DNA of 64,000 nt from Alteribacillus sp. YIM 98480 (GTDB lineage Bacteria; Bacillota; Bacilli; Bacillales; Marinococcaceae). Positions 16,080 to 25,557 of this stretch are shown one piece after another; position 1 is the first letter of the stretch; each line of letters opens with the position of its first letter. The notes under the pieces are model-generated. The model saw only the letters and a program-made list of their open reading frames with translations. It made no database searches and was not told the DNA's origin. Both the position numbers and the translations under genes were made by a program. Location: contig NZ_VTOK01000004.1 in the NCBI RefSeq assembly GCF_009765375.1, forward strand, positions 223,616 to 287,615. The letters run 5' to 3'.

Positions 16080-17396
16080 TTAATTTTTATTATGATTGCG
16101 TCGGGACCAGATAATGAGGGGAAGAAGCAGTAATGAAAGAATACCTCCAGCAACGGATAAGGTTGCAAAACTTGAAACTCCTACGATCATACCTGATAGT
16201 GCACCGCCGGATGCCCCTGCCAAAGCGATAAAGACATCAACAGATCCTTGTGTTTTTGCTCGAGCTGTCGGGTTAGTTGCATCTACAATGAGAGCCGTTC
16301 CAGTAATCAATCCAATGTTCCAGCCAAAACCAAGTAATGCGAGAGCAATAGCGAGCACTGTAACTGAATGTACAGGTGCAGCAGCTGCAAGAACGCCAGC
16401 AGCTAGCAGTATGAAACCAGAAACGATGGTCATAGTCGTTCGTCCAGCCTTATCGACAAGTACTCCCGTCACAAGGGATGGCAGGTACATGGCCCCAATA
16501 TGAATACCAATTACAATTCCTATCTCACTCAAACCATGTCCGTGATTATTCATGTGTATAGGTGTTATTGTCATAATGGCAAGCATTATCATTTGGGTTA
16601 AGACCATTATAGTGGCACCGATAATGATGCCTCGTCTGTCAGATACAGAGTTTAATAGATTAGTATCGTCTTGTTCTTGTACAGCAGCAGCTATAGCTTT
16701 TGCAACGATAAAAGGATCAGGACGCATAAAAACAAGTAGAATGAGACCAGCAAGAAGGAAGGCTGCTCCTGCTAAAATAAACGGACCAGCTAGAGCTGGG
16801 ACACCTATGGATTCAGCAATATGCCCCGTAAAATCAACCAAGTTTGGACCCGCAACGGCACCTAAAGTAGTGGCTACCATTGCAATACTAATTGCAGTTG
16901 CCCGCTGTGTGGAGTTTGCTAAGTCTGTACCAGCATAGCGTGCTTGTAAATTTGCAGCAGTGCCGGAACCATAGATTAGAAGGGAAGCAAAAAGAAGAAA
17001 AATATTGTTCATTATTGCGGAAGCCACTACGCCAATGGCACCAATACCACCAGCCAAAAAGCCTGTGGCAAGTCCAAAACGCCGGCCAAATTGCTGGGAT
17101 AGTTTTCCTATAAGCAATGCTGCTCCTGCAGAACCCAAGGTAAACAGTGCAGCTGGAACTCCAGCATAATTTTCTGTACCAAGCATGTCGTGGGCAAGAA
17201 GTGCTCCAGTGGTTATGCCTGCAGCAAGCCCGGCGCCTCCAAATATTTGGGAAATGACAACGATGATTAACGTTCGATGGTATAATTTTCGTTGTTTTTC
17301 TGGAGTAGCCATGTACACTTGCAGCCAAACTGGCTGGCTTTTTAACTTTTTAGTATCTTCTGCATTTCGAGCTAGCATGTTATTCTTCTTTTCCAT
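16080..17396 (-). CDS. Major facilitator superfamily transporter
   Basis: A 438-residue membrane protein with about 12 hydrophobic segments. The N-terminal half shows GGAGLAAGITTGALLAHDMLG and the loop motif GKLSQQFGRRFGLATG, matching the MFS GxLaDrxGrr signature. The second half has VLVDKAGRTTM, the repeat of that loop. It is probably a proton-driven exporter; the substrate is unknown. The ATG at 17396 is preceded by GGGAGGTG. It diverges from a LysR regulator gene 350 bases away, the usual arrangement for a regulated efflux pump. Confidence 0.85.
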   Translation of the reverse strand: MEKKNNMLARNAEDTKKLKSQPVWLQVYMATPEKQRKLYHRTLIIVVISQIFGGAGLAAGITTGALLAHDMLGTENYAGVPAALFTLGSAGAALLIGKLSQQFGRRFGLATGFLAGGIGAIGVVASAIMNNIFLLFASLLIYGSGTAANLQARYAGTDLANSTQRATAISIAMVATTLGAVAGPNLVDFTGHIAESIGVPALAGPFILAGAAFLLAGLILLVFMRPDPFIVAKAIAAAVQEQDDTNLLNSVSDRRGIIIGATIMVLTQMIMLAIMTITPIHMNNHGHGLSEIGIVIGIHIGAMYLPSLVTGVLVDKAGRTTMTIVSGFILLAAGVLAAAAPVHSVTVLAIALALLGFGWNIGLITGTALIVDATNPTARAKTQGSVDVFIALAGASGGALSGMIVGVSSFATLSVAGGILSLLLLPLIIWSRRNHNKN

Positions 17397-17481
17397 ACAT
17401 TCACCTCCCAAATCCTTTTTCTATTTCATTAGTCCTTTATGTTTTGATTAAATTCTTGAAGGGGGCTCTGTACGGGCCCAA

Positions 17482-17528
17482 AGAGACTCCGGCCCCGGGC
17501 GGCTGAACTGCACCGCTGCCCCGTCTCT
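17482..17528. repeat. GC-rich stem-loop in the MFS-LysR gap
   Basis: AGAGAC (17482-17487) pairs with GTCTCT (17523-17528), and GGGCGGC (17497-17503) pairs with GCTGCCC (17515-17521, one wobble). The stretch is far more GC-rich than its surroundings, so it could be a structured RNA element or a mobile-element remnant. Confidence 0.45.
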
Positions 17529-17763
17529 GTTTCAACGCCTCAAATAGCCTACTGATTAACCGAAGGGGATTCGATATTCAAAAAATAAAGTCACCAAAAA
17601 TAAGCAGGATTATCATATAAGATATGACATAAAACATGGACACCGTACCTTCAGAAACTGTGTACTTTTATTTTATCTGAATATATTTGATAATAGAAAT
17701 GCATATTAATAATAATTTGTATACGGGTAAGTTATAGATTTTAGGTAGAGGAGGTATAATGTC

Positions 17764-18651
17764 ATGGATATTCAGCAGTTGAAAACATTTCAAACGGTAG
17801 CTAAACATGAGAACTTTTCTATGGCTGCAGAGGAATTATCTTTAAGTCAACCTGCTGTTTCAAGGCAAATAGATCGTTTAGAACAGTATTTAAACGTTAA
17901 TTTGTTTTACAAAGTTGGAAGGAATATGAAATTAACTGCGGTAGGTAAAGAAATAAAAGTAAAAGCGGATCAAATTTTGGCTTTGGTTGACCGTACCACC
18001 TCTCTTGTTCAATCCATCAATGAACTGGAAACTGGTTCATTGCGTCTTGGAGCAAGCACAACGGTCGGTAATTATAGCATGGCGCCGATGGTGATGAAAT
18101 TCATGGAAAAATATCCTCGTATTGATGTAACGCTTGATATCAAGTCAACAGCTGAAATGCAGAAAAATCTGCGCAATGAAATGTTAGATATTGCTATCAT
18201 ACCTGAGATTCCACAGTCGCGTGAATTTCAATCGGAAGTTTTTATTGAAGATGAAATTGTTTTTGCAGCTTCTCCACAACACCCGGTTGCAAAGAAAGAG
18301 CATTTAACATTTGAGGATTTGGCTGAAGAAAGATGGATTCTGCGGGGCCCAAAATCAAATACAAGAAAAACAATGGAAAATTATTTATTCTCTAAGGGGT
18401 TCCAAATCCCAAAAGGAATTGAACTTGGCTCTACAGAAGCCGTCAAGCAAGCTGTTATTACTGGAGGAGGGCTTGCTTTTCTTTCAAAAATGACGTTCGA
18501 AACGGAACAAAAGCTTGGAATTATACAACCTTTAAATGTAAGCGGGATCAGTTGTAAACGTCATTTTTATGTAGTACGCCATAATCACTACTATCCAACT
18601 CCTGCGGTCGATGCGTTTACTTCTTTCTTAACCGAAAAAATCGATTTATAA
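17764..18651 (+). CDS. LysR-family transcriptional regulator
   Basis: A 295-residue regulator. The N-terminal winged helix-turn-helix is clear (MDIQQLKTFQTVAKHENFS, EELSLSQPAVSRQIDRLE), followed by a periplasmic-binding-like effector domain from about residue 90 (GSLRLGASTTVGNYSMAP). Its overall look is close to CysL/CynR-type members. AGGAGGT precedes the ATG. It probably controls the divergent MFS gene, given the LysR habit of regulating a divergent neighbour. The inducer is unknown. Confidence 0.88.
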   Translation: MDIQQLKTFQTVAKHENFSMAAEELSLSQPAVSRQIDRLEQYLNVNLFYKVGRNMKLTAVGKEIKVKADQILALVDRTTSLVQSINELETGSLRLGASTTVGNYSMAPMVMKFMEKYPRIDVTLDIKSTAEMQKNLRNEMLDIAIIPEIPQSREFQSEVFIEDEIVFAASPQHPVAKKEHLTFEDLAEERWILRGPKSNTRKTMENYLFSKGFQIPKGIELGSTEAVKQAVITGGGLAFLSKMTFETEQKLGIIQPLNVSGISCKRHFYVVRHNHYYPTPAVDAFTSFLTEKIDL

Positions 18652-18744
18652 GACATATCAAAATAATTGAACACAGAACATATAAAATAAGAACACAGCT
18701 TGCGTTGCAATATGGAAAATTAAAGGGAAAACGAATAAGGAGAG

Positions 18745-18781
18745 TTACGCTGGGGGCGCTGAACTCCCCCAGAAAGCGTAA
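18745..18781. terminator. Strong stem-loop after the exonuclease gene
   Basis: TTACGCT/AGCGTAA arms with an inner GGGGG/CCCCC stem. It lies 16 bases beyond the stop codon of the minus-strand exonuclease gene but lacks a T-run, so it may stabilise or end that transcript. It could also end the LysR transcript from the other side. Confidence 0.5.
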
Positions 18782-18796
18782 GCTAAGTGGAGAAGT

Positions 18797-19699
18797 TCAA
18801 GAGAAGGGATCTACTATTTTTTCTTCCTGCTGAATGATAAGGTTCTTACGCCAGTTTCGAAATTCGAGGTCGTCAAAAGCGGCGGCCATTTTCATATCGT
18901 CAATTGCATACAAGGCATCTTCTAACGAGCACGTAATGCCGGCTTCACAATGAATACGGGCAAGCTGGCGAGAAAGGTGAAGCATCTCGAGGTTCTCTTC
19001 AATTTTGGTGCGCTGTCCTTTTGTTAAGGCATCTAAATTTTCTAATATACCCTCGATTGTCTGGTGCTGTTTTAATAGTTTCAAAGCTGTTTTTTCGCCG
19101 ATGCCGTGCACGCCGGGATAATTGTCGCTTGTGTCGCCCATCAGTGCTTTGACATCCACCATTTGAGAAGGCGTGATCCCTTTTTCTTCGGTAAAAGAAG
19201 TTGCGTTATATTCTGCGTAATTGCCATAGCCTTTTTTCAGAAGTAAAACCGTAACGTTTGGCTGCAGTAATTGAAGCAGGTCTTGATCGCCGGAGAGAAT
19301 CAATACCTCATTATCTCCGCTTAAAACGCTGCTGAGCGTACCGATGCAATCGTCGGCTTCATACCCTTCAACACCCACGTTTGGGATGTTCAACGCTTCA
19401 ACCACCTCTTTAGCCAGATCAAATTGCGGAATCAGTTCCTCAGGAGGAGCGCCGCGGTTGGCTTTATAATCAGGGTAGAGGTCATTTCGGAAGGTATGGC
19501 TTCCCATATCCCAGCAGCAGATAACATGTGTTGGCTGGTATCGATGTACTGCCGTAAACAGGTGTTTGACCAGACCGTATACACCGTTTGTTGGCTGCCC
19601 TTTGCTGTTAACCATATAGTAGTTGCTCATGGCTGTCGCGTAAAACGCCCGGAATAAAAGAGCCATGCCGTCCACAAGCATTATTTTATTTTTTTGCAT
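18797..19699 (-). CDS. 5'-3' exonuclease (PolA N-terminal-domain-like, YpcP type)
   Basis: A 300-residue stand-alone flap-type nuclease equivalent to the N-terminal domain of DNA polymerase I. Motifs include LVDGMALLFRAFYA, VICCWDMGSHTFRNDLYPDYK, GVEGYEADDCIGTLS, LILSGDQDLLQLL and the helix-hairpin-helix GVHGIGEKTALKLL. The acidic residues of the metal site are present. It removes RNA primers or flaps, complementing the polymerase. B. subtilis has a comparable solitary enzyme, YpcP. The length is typical. Confidence 0.92.
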   Translation of the reverse strand: MQKNKIMLVDGMALLFRAFYATAMSNYYMVNSKGQPTNGVYGLVKHLFTAVHRYQPTHVICCWDMGSHTFRNDLYPDYKANRGAPPEELIPQFDLAKEVVEALNIPNVGVEGYEADDCIGTLSSVLSGDNEVLILSGDQDLLQLLQPNVTVLLLKKGYGNYAEYNATSFTEEKGITPSQMVDVKALMGDTSDNYPGVHGIGEKTALKLLKQHQTIEGILENLDALTKGQRTKIEENLEMLHLSRQLARIHCEAGITCSLEDALYAIDDMKMAAAFDDLEFRNWRKNLIIQQEEKIVDPFS

Positions 19700-20158
19700 A
19701 TTCTTTTCCTCTCCTTTTTTCTACGTTTACTATATCAAAAATTAGAAACAATGTTCAGTGCTCTAGGCTGATATTCTGTAACATTTTGTTTCCAATAGAT
19801 TTTACGAGCCTATATTTTATCATTTAATAATATTAAGTCTATTGGACTGTTTCTAAAGAATGGAAAATACACGGAATCTCCGAAAGTGTTGACTCTCAGG
19901 CAAAATTGGCGGAACCATTAAATCACAAGAGAATAAATTTACAATTCAGAATAAAGATGCCCGCTTCTCCTTTCAATAGGAATGGCATTGGGAAAAATGC
20001 TCAAGCTCTGGGTCATAGATCAGGGATAATTTTTGTATTTTAGCTTTCAGTTATGTAGAACGCTTGTGCTTTTGTTTTGAAAAGAAGAAAGGTGATAATA
20101 TATTTTTTCTCTAGTACAATAGATTGATGGGAGAGTCAGATGAACGGAGGGGAAATAG
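19700..20158. other. Intergenic region between exonuclease and PBP genes
   Basis: About 460 AT-rich bases between divergently transcribed genes. It must contain both promoters, but I could not assign -35/-10 pairs with confidence. No reading frame is supported. Confidence 0.5.
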
Positions 20159-22126
20159 ATGAAAAAATATATATTGCCGTTTTTTATTATCGGTCTTGCT
20201 GCTTGTTCGAACGGGCCGACCCAGGAAGAAGTGATGAACGAGTTTGTGTCTGCCTGGAATGAGCAGGATTTTGAAAAAATGTATACATACCTGTCGGAAG
20301 AATCACAGCAAAGTATAAATGAAGAAACCTTTGTAGAGCGTTATGAGACGATATATGATGGGATCGAAGCAGAGGAGATTTCAGTAGAAGCAGCAGAAGT
20401 TTCAGAAGAAGAAGAGGAAGGCATTCCTCGCCCGTATGAAGTGTCGATGGAAACAGTGGCCGGAGAAATTTCTTTTGATGATGAAGCTGAGCTTGTGAAA
20501 GAAGAATCAGATGACGGGGAGACGTGGAAAGTTCATTGGGATTCTTCCTTTATTTTTCCAGAGCTTCAGGACGAAGAGACTGTTCAAGTCACGTCCAACG
20601 AACCGGTTCGCGGTGAAATTTTCGATCGGGAAGGCTCTCCTCTTGCGATTAATTCACCGGTTCAACAAGCAGGACTTGTTCCTGGGAAAATGGAGGACGA
20701 TTCCATAGAAGAACTGGCGGAGCTTCTCGATATCGGTGAAGAAGAGATCGAATCAGCGCTAGACGCAGAATGGGTGTCGGATGAATCCTTTGTTCCTGTA
20801 ACGAAATTAAGACCCGATGAAGAAGATATAGAAGAAGATCTTTTAGAAATTAACGGGGTAATGATTCAAGAGTCTTCCGCACGCTATTATCCGTTTGCTG
20901 AAAAAGCAGCCCATCTTACTGGTTATATTCGTCAAGTAAACGCTGAGGACTTAGAGGAGCTCCCAAAAAGTGAGTACGGTGCTGGATCGGTTATAGGGAG
21001 TACAGGGCTTGAAAGTGTGTATGAAGAAGAGCTGCATGGATCAACGGGCTGGCGGATCTACATTCCAGAAAGTGATACGACGATTGCTGAAAAAAAAGTG
21101 GAGAACGGAACGGATATAACGACGACAATAGACGCTTCTTTTCAACAAAAGATGTATGATGAAATGAAAGGCGACGCTGGTGCTGGAGTGGCCCTTCATC
21201 CGCAAACCGGGGAAACACTTGCACTCGTTAGTACACCGGCATATGATCCAAATCATTTTGTATTCGGGTGGCCGGACGGAGAATTTGAAGAAGTAAATGA
21301 TGACCCAGAAACCCCGTTTTCCGCTAGATTTAATAACCGGTATGCGCCAGGGTCCACCATTAAGCCTATTACAGCTTCTATTGCCCTCCAAAACGGAAAT
21401 CTTGATGTAAAGGAAGCGAAAACGATCGAAGGAAAGAGCTGGCAGCCAGATGAGAGCTGGGGCGGCTATGAAGTGACACGCGTTTCCGATCGATTAAATG
21501 ACGTGAATTTAGAAAATGCTTTGATTACGTCAGATAATATTTATTTTGCCCAAGCTGCACTTGACACCGGAGCAGACAATTTCACCGAAGGACTGCGCAG
21601 CTTTGGCTTTGAAGAAGATGTTCCTTACGAGTTTCCGGTCAATGGCTCTGCTATTGCCAATGAAGGATTGAATGAAGAAATATTACTTGCCGATACGGGA
21701 TATGGTCAAGGCGAAATGCTAATGTCACCGATACATTTAGCAGTGGCATATACTCCTTTTTTAAACGATGGTGATATGCTAAAACCAACCCTCGAGCTTC
21801 GTGATGAACCGAAAGAGGTATGGCAAGACCAAGTCGTTCCCTCAGAAGATACAGAGGTTATTACGCAAGGATTGCGGGGCATTGTAGAAAACGAAAGAGG
21901 TTCAGCGTATGAACCTGTCATGAATGAACTTACGATTGCTGGGAAAACAGGAACAGCAGAATTAAAAACAGCCCAAGGAGACGAAGATGGAACAGAAAAT
22001 GGCTGGTTTGTGTCCTATGATTATGAAAATGAAGATATGCTGATTACCATGATGATAGAAGATGTACAAGGACGCGGCGGAAGTGAATACACAGTAGAAA
22101 AAGTGAAGAACTTGTTTAATAATTAA
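20159..22126 (+). CDS. Class B penicillin-binding protein (PBP3/MecA-type transpeptidase)
   Basis: A 655-residue envelope protein. The N-terminus is a lipoprotein-like signal (FIIGLAACSNG). An NTF2-like MecA-N domain (about 25-140) and a PBP dimerisation domain follow. The transpeptidase domain carries all three catalytic motifs: Ser399 in STIK, Ser458 in SDN and Lys596 in KTG. It cross-links peptidoglycan. The layout matches B. subtilis PbpC (PBP3), a low-affinity relative of PBP2a. Composition is strongly acidic (EVSEEEEEG), as expected for a surface protein of a salt-adapted bacillus. GGAGGGG precedes the ATG; the gene is monocistronic. Confidence 0.92.
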   Translation: MKKYILPFFIIGLAACSNGPTQEEVMNEFVSAWNEQDFEKMYTYLSEESQQSINEETFVERYETIYDGIEAEEISVEAAEVSEEEEEGIPRPYEVSMETVAGEISFDDEAELVKEESDDGETWKVHWDSSFIFPELQDEETVQVTSNEPVRGEIFDREGSPLAINSPVQQAGLVPGKMEDDSIEELAELLDIGEEEIESALDAEWVSDESFVPVTKLRPDEEDIEEDLLEINGVMIQESSARYYPFAEKAAHLTGYIRQVNAEDLEELPKSEYGAGSVIGSTGLESVYEEELHGSTGWRIYIPESDTTIAEKKVENGTDITTTIDASFQQKMYDEMKGDAGAGVALHPQTGETLALVSTPAYDPNHFVFGWPDGEFEEVNDDPETPFSARFNNRYAPGSTIKPITASIALQNGNLDVKEAKTIEGKSWQPDESWGGYEVTRVSDRLNDVNLENALITSDNIYFAQAALDTGADNFTEGLRSFGFEEDVPYEFPVNGSAIANEGLNEEILLADTGYGQGEMLMSPIHLAVAYTPFLNDGDMLKPTLELRDEPKEVWQDQVVPSEDTEVITQGLRGIVENERGSAYEPVMNELTIAGKTGTAELKTAQGDEDGTENGWFVSYDYENEDMLITMMIEDVQGRGGSEYTVEKVKNLFNN

Positions 22127-22163
22127 AGTCTTGTTGTAAGACACAATCGGCTGAACGTTAAAA

Positions 22164-22214
22164 AGGCAGGGAATCATCCGTACGGACACTAATCGTACAA
22201 AAGATCCCCTGCCT
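22164..22214 (-). terminator. Long inverted repeat, terminator-like on the minus strand
   Basis: AGGCAGGGAATC (22164-22175) pairs with GATCCCCTGCCT (22203-22214). An A-run just left of it would be a T-run in minus-strand RNA. It lies 38 bases after the PBP gene, so it may end that transcript too. Confidence 0.5.
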
Positions 22215-22501
22215 AACATAATTAATAATTTAAAGAATATGGGGGAAGCTCAAGAGGAGTTGGAACTCGTTTAGACAAATATTTTAAGAACTAAACATTG
22301 CTTGTAAAAAAACGGGAAGAAAAACATATTTGGGAGTCTTCTGACGAATATACAACAAAGTACAACTGTAACCAATGCAGACTGCGAAACAAGTCAAGCT
22401 GATGATCATTCTATATTAAGAAAAGTCATATCGTAAAGAGCTAATACCAGCAAGTTGATCTCTAATACGCAAAAAGTGATAAAGTTTTGGCGTTTTGAAT
22501 A

Positions 22502-22530
22502 TTGACAATGGTGAATTTTTAGATTATTAT
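22502..22530 (+). promoter_or_regulatory. Sigma-A promoter of the glycine riboswitch operon
   Basis: TTGACA (22502-22507), 17 bases, TATTAT (22525-22530). Transcription would begin near 22537, a few bases before the first glycine aptamer. Confidence 0.8.
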
Positions 22531-22555
22531 AAATTAAAATAGAGGCGAATGATCG

Positions 22556-22722
22556 TTGTGGGAGAGCGCAAAGCTTAGCCACCGAAGGAGCAAGTTCCAA
22601 AAACAAACCCTTGGAACCAATCTCTCAGGTAGATGTACCACAATGAGACGCATCTCTGGAGAGCGCATTAATTAATGCCACCAAAGGGGCTGCCTTTCTA
22701 AAGGCTAAACTCTCAGGTAAAA
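22556..22722 (+). ncRNA. Tandem glycine riboswitch
   Basis: Two glycine aptamers in series. The first opens with GGGAGAGCGC and has GCCACCGAAGGAGCAA and a closing TCTCAGGTA. The second opens with CTGGAGAGCGC and has GCCACCAAAGGGG and CTCTCAGGTAAAAGGACAGAG. These are the conserved cores of the glycine riboswitch. It precedes an intrinsic terminator and then glyA and serine dehydratase genes, so glycine should switch the operon on, as is known for gcvT operons. Confidence 0.94.
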
Positions 22723-22764
22723 GGACAGAGAAGGGTGAACTACCACCTTTCTCTGTCCTTTTTG
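22723..22764 (+). terminator. Riboswitch expression-platform terminator
   Basis: GGACAGAGAAGG pairs with CCTTTCTCTGTCC, followed by T5. The 5' arm is the end of the second aptamer (GGACAGAG), so glycine binding would block terminator formation. Confidence 0.88.
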
Positions 22765-22798
22765 CGTGCAAAAAAACTATTCCAAAGGAGGACTCTAA

Positions 22799-24049
22799 AT
22801 GAGTGTGAAAATTAATGATCCGAAGGTTTATGAAGCGATAGAACAAGAAAAGTCACGCCAGCATAATACATTGGAATTGATTGCCTCAGAAAATTTTGTG
22901 AGTTCAGATGTGTTAGAAGCAATGGGAAGTGAACTGACAAATAAATATGCAGAAGGGTATCCTGGCAAGCGTTACTATGGCGGGTGTAAACATGTGGATA
23001 TCGTCGAGGAGCTAGCTATCGAACGTTTAAAATCTTTGTTTGGTGCGAAGTACGCTAATGTTCAGCCGCATTCAGGCGCACAAGCAAACTTAGCAGTATT
23101 TTATGCATTGCTTAAACCCGGGGATAAAGTGATGGGGATGGATTTGTCGCACGGAGGTCATTTAACACATGGGAGTCCGGTTAGTATATCAGGAAAATGG
23201 TTTGATGTTGTATCTTATGGCGTACGTGAAGATAATCAAACGATTGATTATGAAAAATTGGAAGCCATAGCAATGAAAGAAAGGCCCAAATTAATTATTG
23301 CTGGAACGAGCGCTTACCCTAGAATAATCGATTTTTCCAAATTTAGAGCAATCGCTGATAAAGCGGGAGCAAAATTAATGGTCGATATGGCACACATCGC
23401 TGGCCTTATAGCCGGAGGTGTCCATCCTTCACCGATTCCATATGCAGATGTGGTCACGAGTACTACGCACAAAACGCTGCGAGGTCCGCGCGGGGGGATT
23501 ATTTTGTCGAACGATAAAGAAATGATGAAAAAAGTCAATAAAGCTGTTTTTCCAGGAATCCAAGGCGGCCCTCTAATGCATGTTATAGCCGCTAAGGCAG
23601 TAAGTTTTCTTGAAGCATTAGACCCTGATTTTACTAACTATGCAAAACAAGTAGTAAGCAATGCATACAACTTGGGGGAGGAACTTAAACAACAGGGAGC
23701 TTCCTTGGTTTCAAACGGGACGGATAATCATCTTATTCTTTTAAATGTAAAACCTTGGGGGCTGACAGGAAAAGAAGCAGAACAATACTTGGAAGAAGCT
23801 GGAATAACGGTTAATAAAAACACTATTCCATTTGATTCAGAAAGCCCTTTTGTTACTAGCGGTATTCGAATGGGAACGGCTGCCTTAACAACCAGAGGAA
23901 TGAAAAGCGACGAAATGAAAGATATAGCCAAAGTTATAACTTCCATTTTAAAAAACAAAGGGAGTGCATCAGCCATTCATAAGGCAAAAGAGACGACAAC
24001 GTCAATCTGCCAGCGTTATCCTTTATTTCAACCTTCGCTGAAAGTATAA
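22799..24049 (+). CDS. glyA: Serine hydroxymethyltransferase
   Basis: A 416-residue PLP enzyme that interconverts glycine and serine with 5,10-methylene-tetrahydrofolate. Family landmarks are [12 protein letters not shown], the [15 protein letters not shown] motif and the PLP-binding [13 protein letters not shown] with Lys225. Length is normal. GGAGGAC precedes the ATG. It is the first gene behind the glycine riboswitch, and serine dehydratase genes follow. Here it most likely runs in the glycine-to-serine direction for glycine use or detoxification. A separate housekeeping copy elsewhere is expected but cannot be seen from this window. Confidence 0.96.
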   Translation: MSVKINDPKVYEAIEQEKSRQHNTLELIASENFVSSDVLEAMGSELTNKYAEGYPGKRYYGGCKHVDIVEELAIERLKSLFGAKYANVQPHSGAQANLAVFYALLKPGDKVMGMDLSHGGHLTHGSPVSISGKWFDVVSYGVREDNQTIDYEKLEAIAMKERPKLIIAGTSAYPRIIDFSKFRAIADKAGAKLMVDMAHIAGLIAGGVHPSPIPYADVVTSTTHKTLRGPRGGIILSNDKEMMKKVNKAVFPGIQGGPLMHVIAAKAVSFLEALDPDFTNYAKQVVSNAYNLGEELKQQGASLVSNGTDNHLILLNVKPWGLTGKEAEQYLEEAGITVNKNTIPFDSESPFVTSGIRMGTAALTTRGMKSDEMKDIAKVITSILKNKGSASAIHKAKETTTSICQRYPLFQPSLKV

Positions 24050-24133
24050 GAATACTGCAGACGTACTCCTGGTCTCTATACAGGATTCCGTCCCAAAAGA
24101 AGATTGCATTTATTATGCGGAGGAGGTACCACC

Positions 24134-24661
24134 ATGGAATTTAAAAGTTGTTTTGACATTATCGGTCCTATCATGGTCGGGCCGTCAAGCTCTCATACAG
24201 CAGGTGTTGTTTCTATTGGGAATTTTATTTATGAACTATTAGGCGGTCCACCTGGATATGCTTCCATCACTCTTTATGATTCGTTCTCTGAAACACATTC
24301 GGGACATGGTACAGATAAAGCTTTAGTCGGTGGAATGTTAGGAATGCGTACAAACGATTCAAATATTAAATCCGCAGTGGAATTTGCTAATAAGCAAGGA
24401 TTAAATTTTGACATTCAACTTCAGGATTATTGTCCTTATTTCTCTCATCCAAATACTGTAAAAGTAGAAGCTGAAAGACATGAATATAAAATAATTGCAG
24501 GAGGTGTCTCTCTAGGCGGCGGTCTGTCAAAGATCTTTTTATTAAATGAAAAAATAGTAGATATACCCATAAGTGCAAATGACAATGTTTCAACGCTTGT
24601 ACAATCTTACACTAGTTATGTAAAAAGACAAACTTCATTGGGAGGATCTTATGAAGATTGA
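24134..24661 (+). CDS. sdaAB: L-serine dehydratase beta subunit lacking the ACT domain
   Basis: A 175-residue beta subunit of the iron-sulfur L-serine ammonia-lyase. It shows the family core: CFDIIGPIMVGPSSSHTAG, SFSETHSGHGTDKALVGG and HPNTVKVEAE, with GGVSLGGG. B. subtilis SdaAB is about 220 residues and ends with an ACT domain; this protein stops at about that boundary, so the ACT domain is missing. The start is ATG 24134 after GGAGGAGGT; an earlier in-frame ATG overlaps that site. The alpha-subunit gene overlaps its end by 11 bases. With SdaAA it deaminates serine to pyruvate and ammonia. Confidence 0.9.
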   Translation: MEFKSCFDIIGPIMVGPSSSHTAGVVSIGNFIYELLGGPPGYASITLYDSFSETHSGHGTDKALVGGMLGMRTNDSNIKSAVEFANKQGLNFDIQLQDYCPYFSHPNTVKVEAERHEYKIIAGGVSLGGGLSKIFLLNEKIVDIPISANDNVSTLVQSYTSYVKRQTSLGGSYED

Positions 24662-25538
24662 ATCAATGAAGGAACTGCTTCAACGATGTGAAGAAAAGGG
24701 AAAAACGATCAGTGAAGTGATGTTAGATATGGAAGTTGAAAATTCCGGAAAAACTCGTGAAACGTTGATTGATAAAATGACAGCTCGTTTACAACAAATG
24801 AAAAACACAATAGAACTAGGCATTCAGGATAAATCCTCTTCACCTAGCGGGATTTCTGGCGGTGATGCAGTACGTGTTGATGAGTATGTAAAAAAAGAAA
24901 CCATTCTCTCTGGAAATTACATTGGTGATGCGATGCGTTTCTCTATAGCTACTTCTGAAAGTAACGCCAAAATGGGGATCATAGTAGCAACGCCCACTGC
25001 TGGGGCTGCGGGTGTATTGCCAGGTATTCTGTTTTCTTTACACAAAAACGATAATACTCCTTTTGAAACATTAGTAGAAGGATTATTTACCGCAAGCGCC
25101 CTTGGGTATGTCATTGCCAATCGATCATTTATATCAGGGGCAGCAGGAGGGTGCCAGGCCGAAGTAGGTTCGGCTACGGCCATGGCTGCGGGGGCAATCG
25201 TAGAACTTAAAGGCGGGTCACCGGAACAAGCCGTTCATGCTGCTGCAATTGCTCTTAAGTCATTATTAGGATTGGTATGTGATCCAGTAGCAGGGCTTGT
25301 GGAAGTACCTTGTATTAAACGTAATGTTATGGGCACTTCCATAGCATTTTCAGCAGCTGACTTATCTCTGGCAGGGGTGAAAAGCAGGATTCCGTGTGAT
25401 GAAGTGATTAAAGCCATGTATGATATTGGGTCTGAAATGCCTCGAACTTTAAAAGAAACTGCACTTGGGGGGCTGGCTGCAACAGAAACCGGCCAGCAAG
25501 TAAAAGAAAGAATGTATAAGAAAAAAGGCGGCTTTTAA
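24651..25538 (+). CDS. sdaAA: L-serine dehydratase alpha subunit
   Basis: A 295-residue catalytic alpha subunit. Landmarks are SNAKMGIIVATPTAGAAGVLPG, AGGCQAEVGSATAMAAGA and LVCDPVAGLVEVPCIKRN, whose cysteines bind the 4Fe-4S cluster that activates serine. Length matches B. subtilis SdaAA (about 300). It is translationally coupled to sdaAB by an 11-base overlap. It converts serine made by the adjacent SHMT into pyruvate, completing a glycine-to-pyruvate route under glycine control. Confidence 0.94.
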   Translation: MKIESMKELLQRCEEKGKTISEVMLDMEVENSGKTRETLIDKMTARLQQMKNTIELGIQDKSSSPSGISGGDAVRVDEYVKKETILSGNYIGDAMRFSIATSESNAKMGIIVATPTAGAAGVLPGILFSLHKNDNTPFETLVEGLFTASALGYVIANRSFISGAAGGCQAEVGSATAMAAGAIVELKGGSPEQAVHAAAIALKSLLGLVCDPVAGLVEVPCIKRNVMGTSIAFSAADLSLAGVKSRIPCDEVIKAMYDIGSEMPRTLKETALGGLAATETGQQVKERMYKKKGGF

Positions 25539-25557
25539 AGAGGAGGTGGATCTCTAC

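Noticed and set aside
16096..16938. Plus-strand open frames of 128-135 codons inside the MFS gene
   Set aside because: They are shadows of the membrane protein on the opposite strand: no binding site, Ser/Arg/Pro-rich products and no family resemblance.
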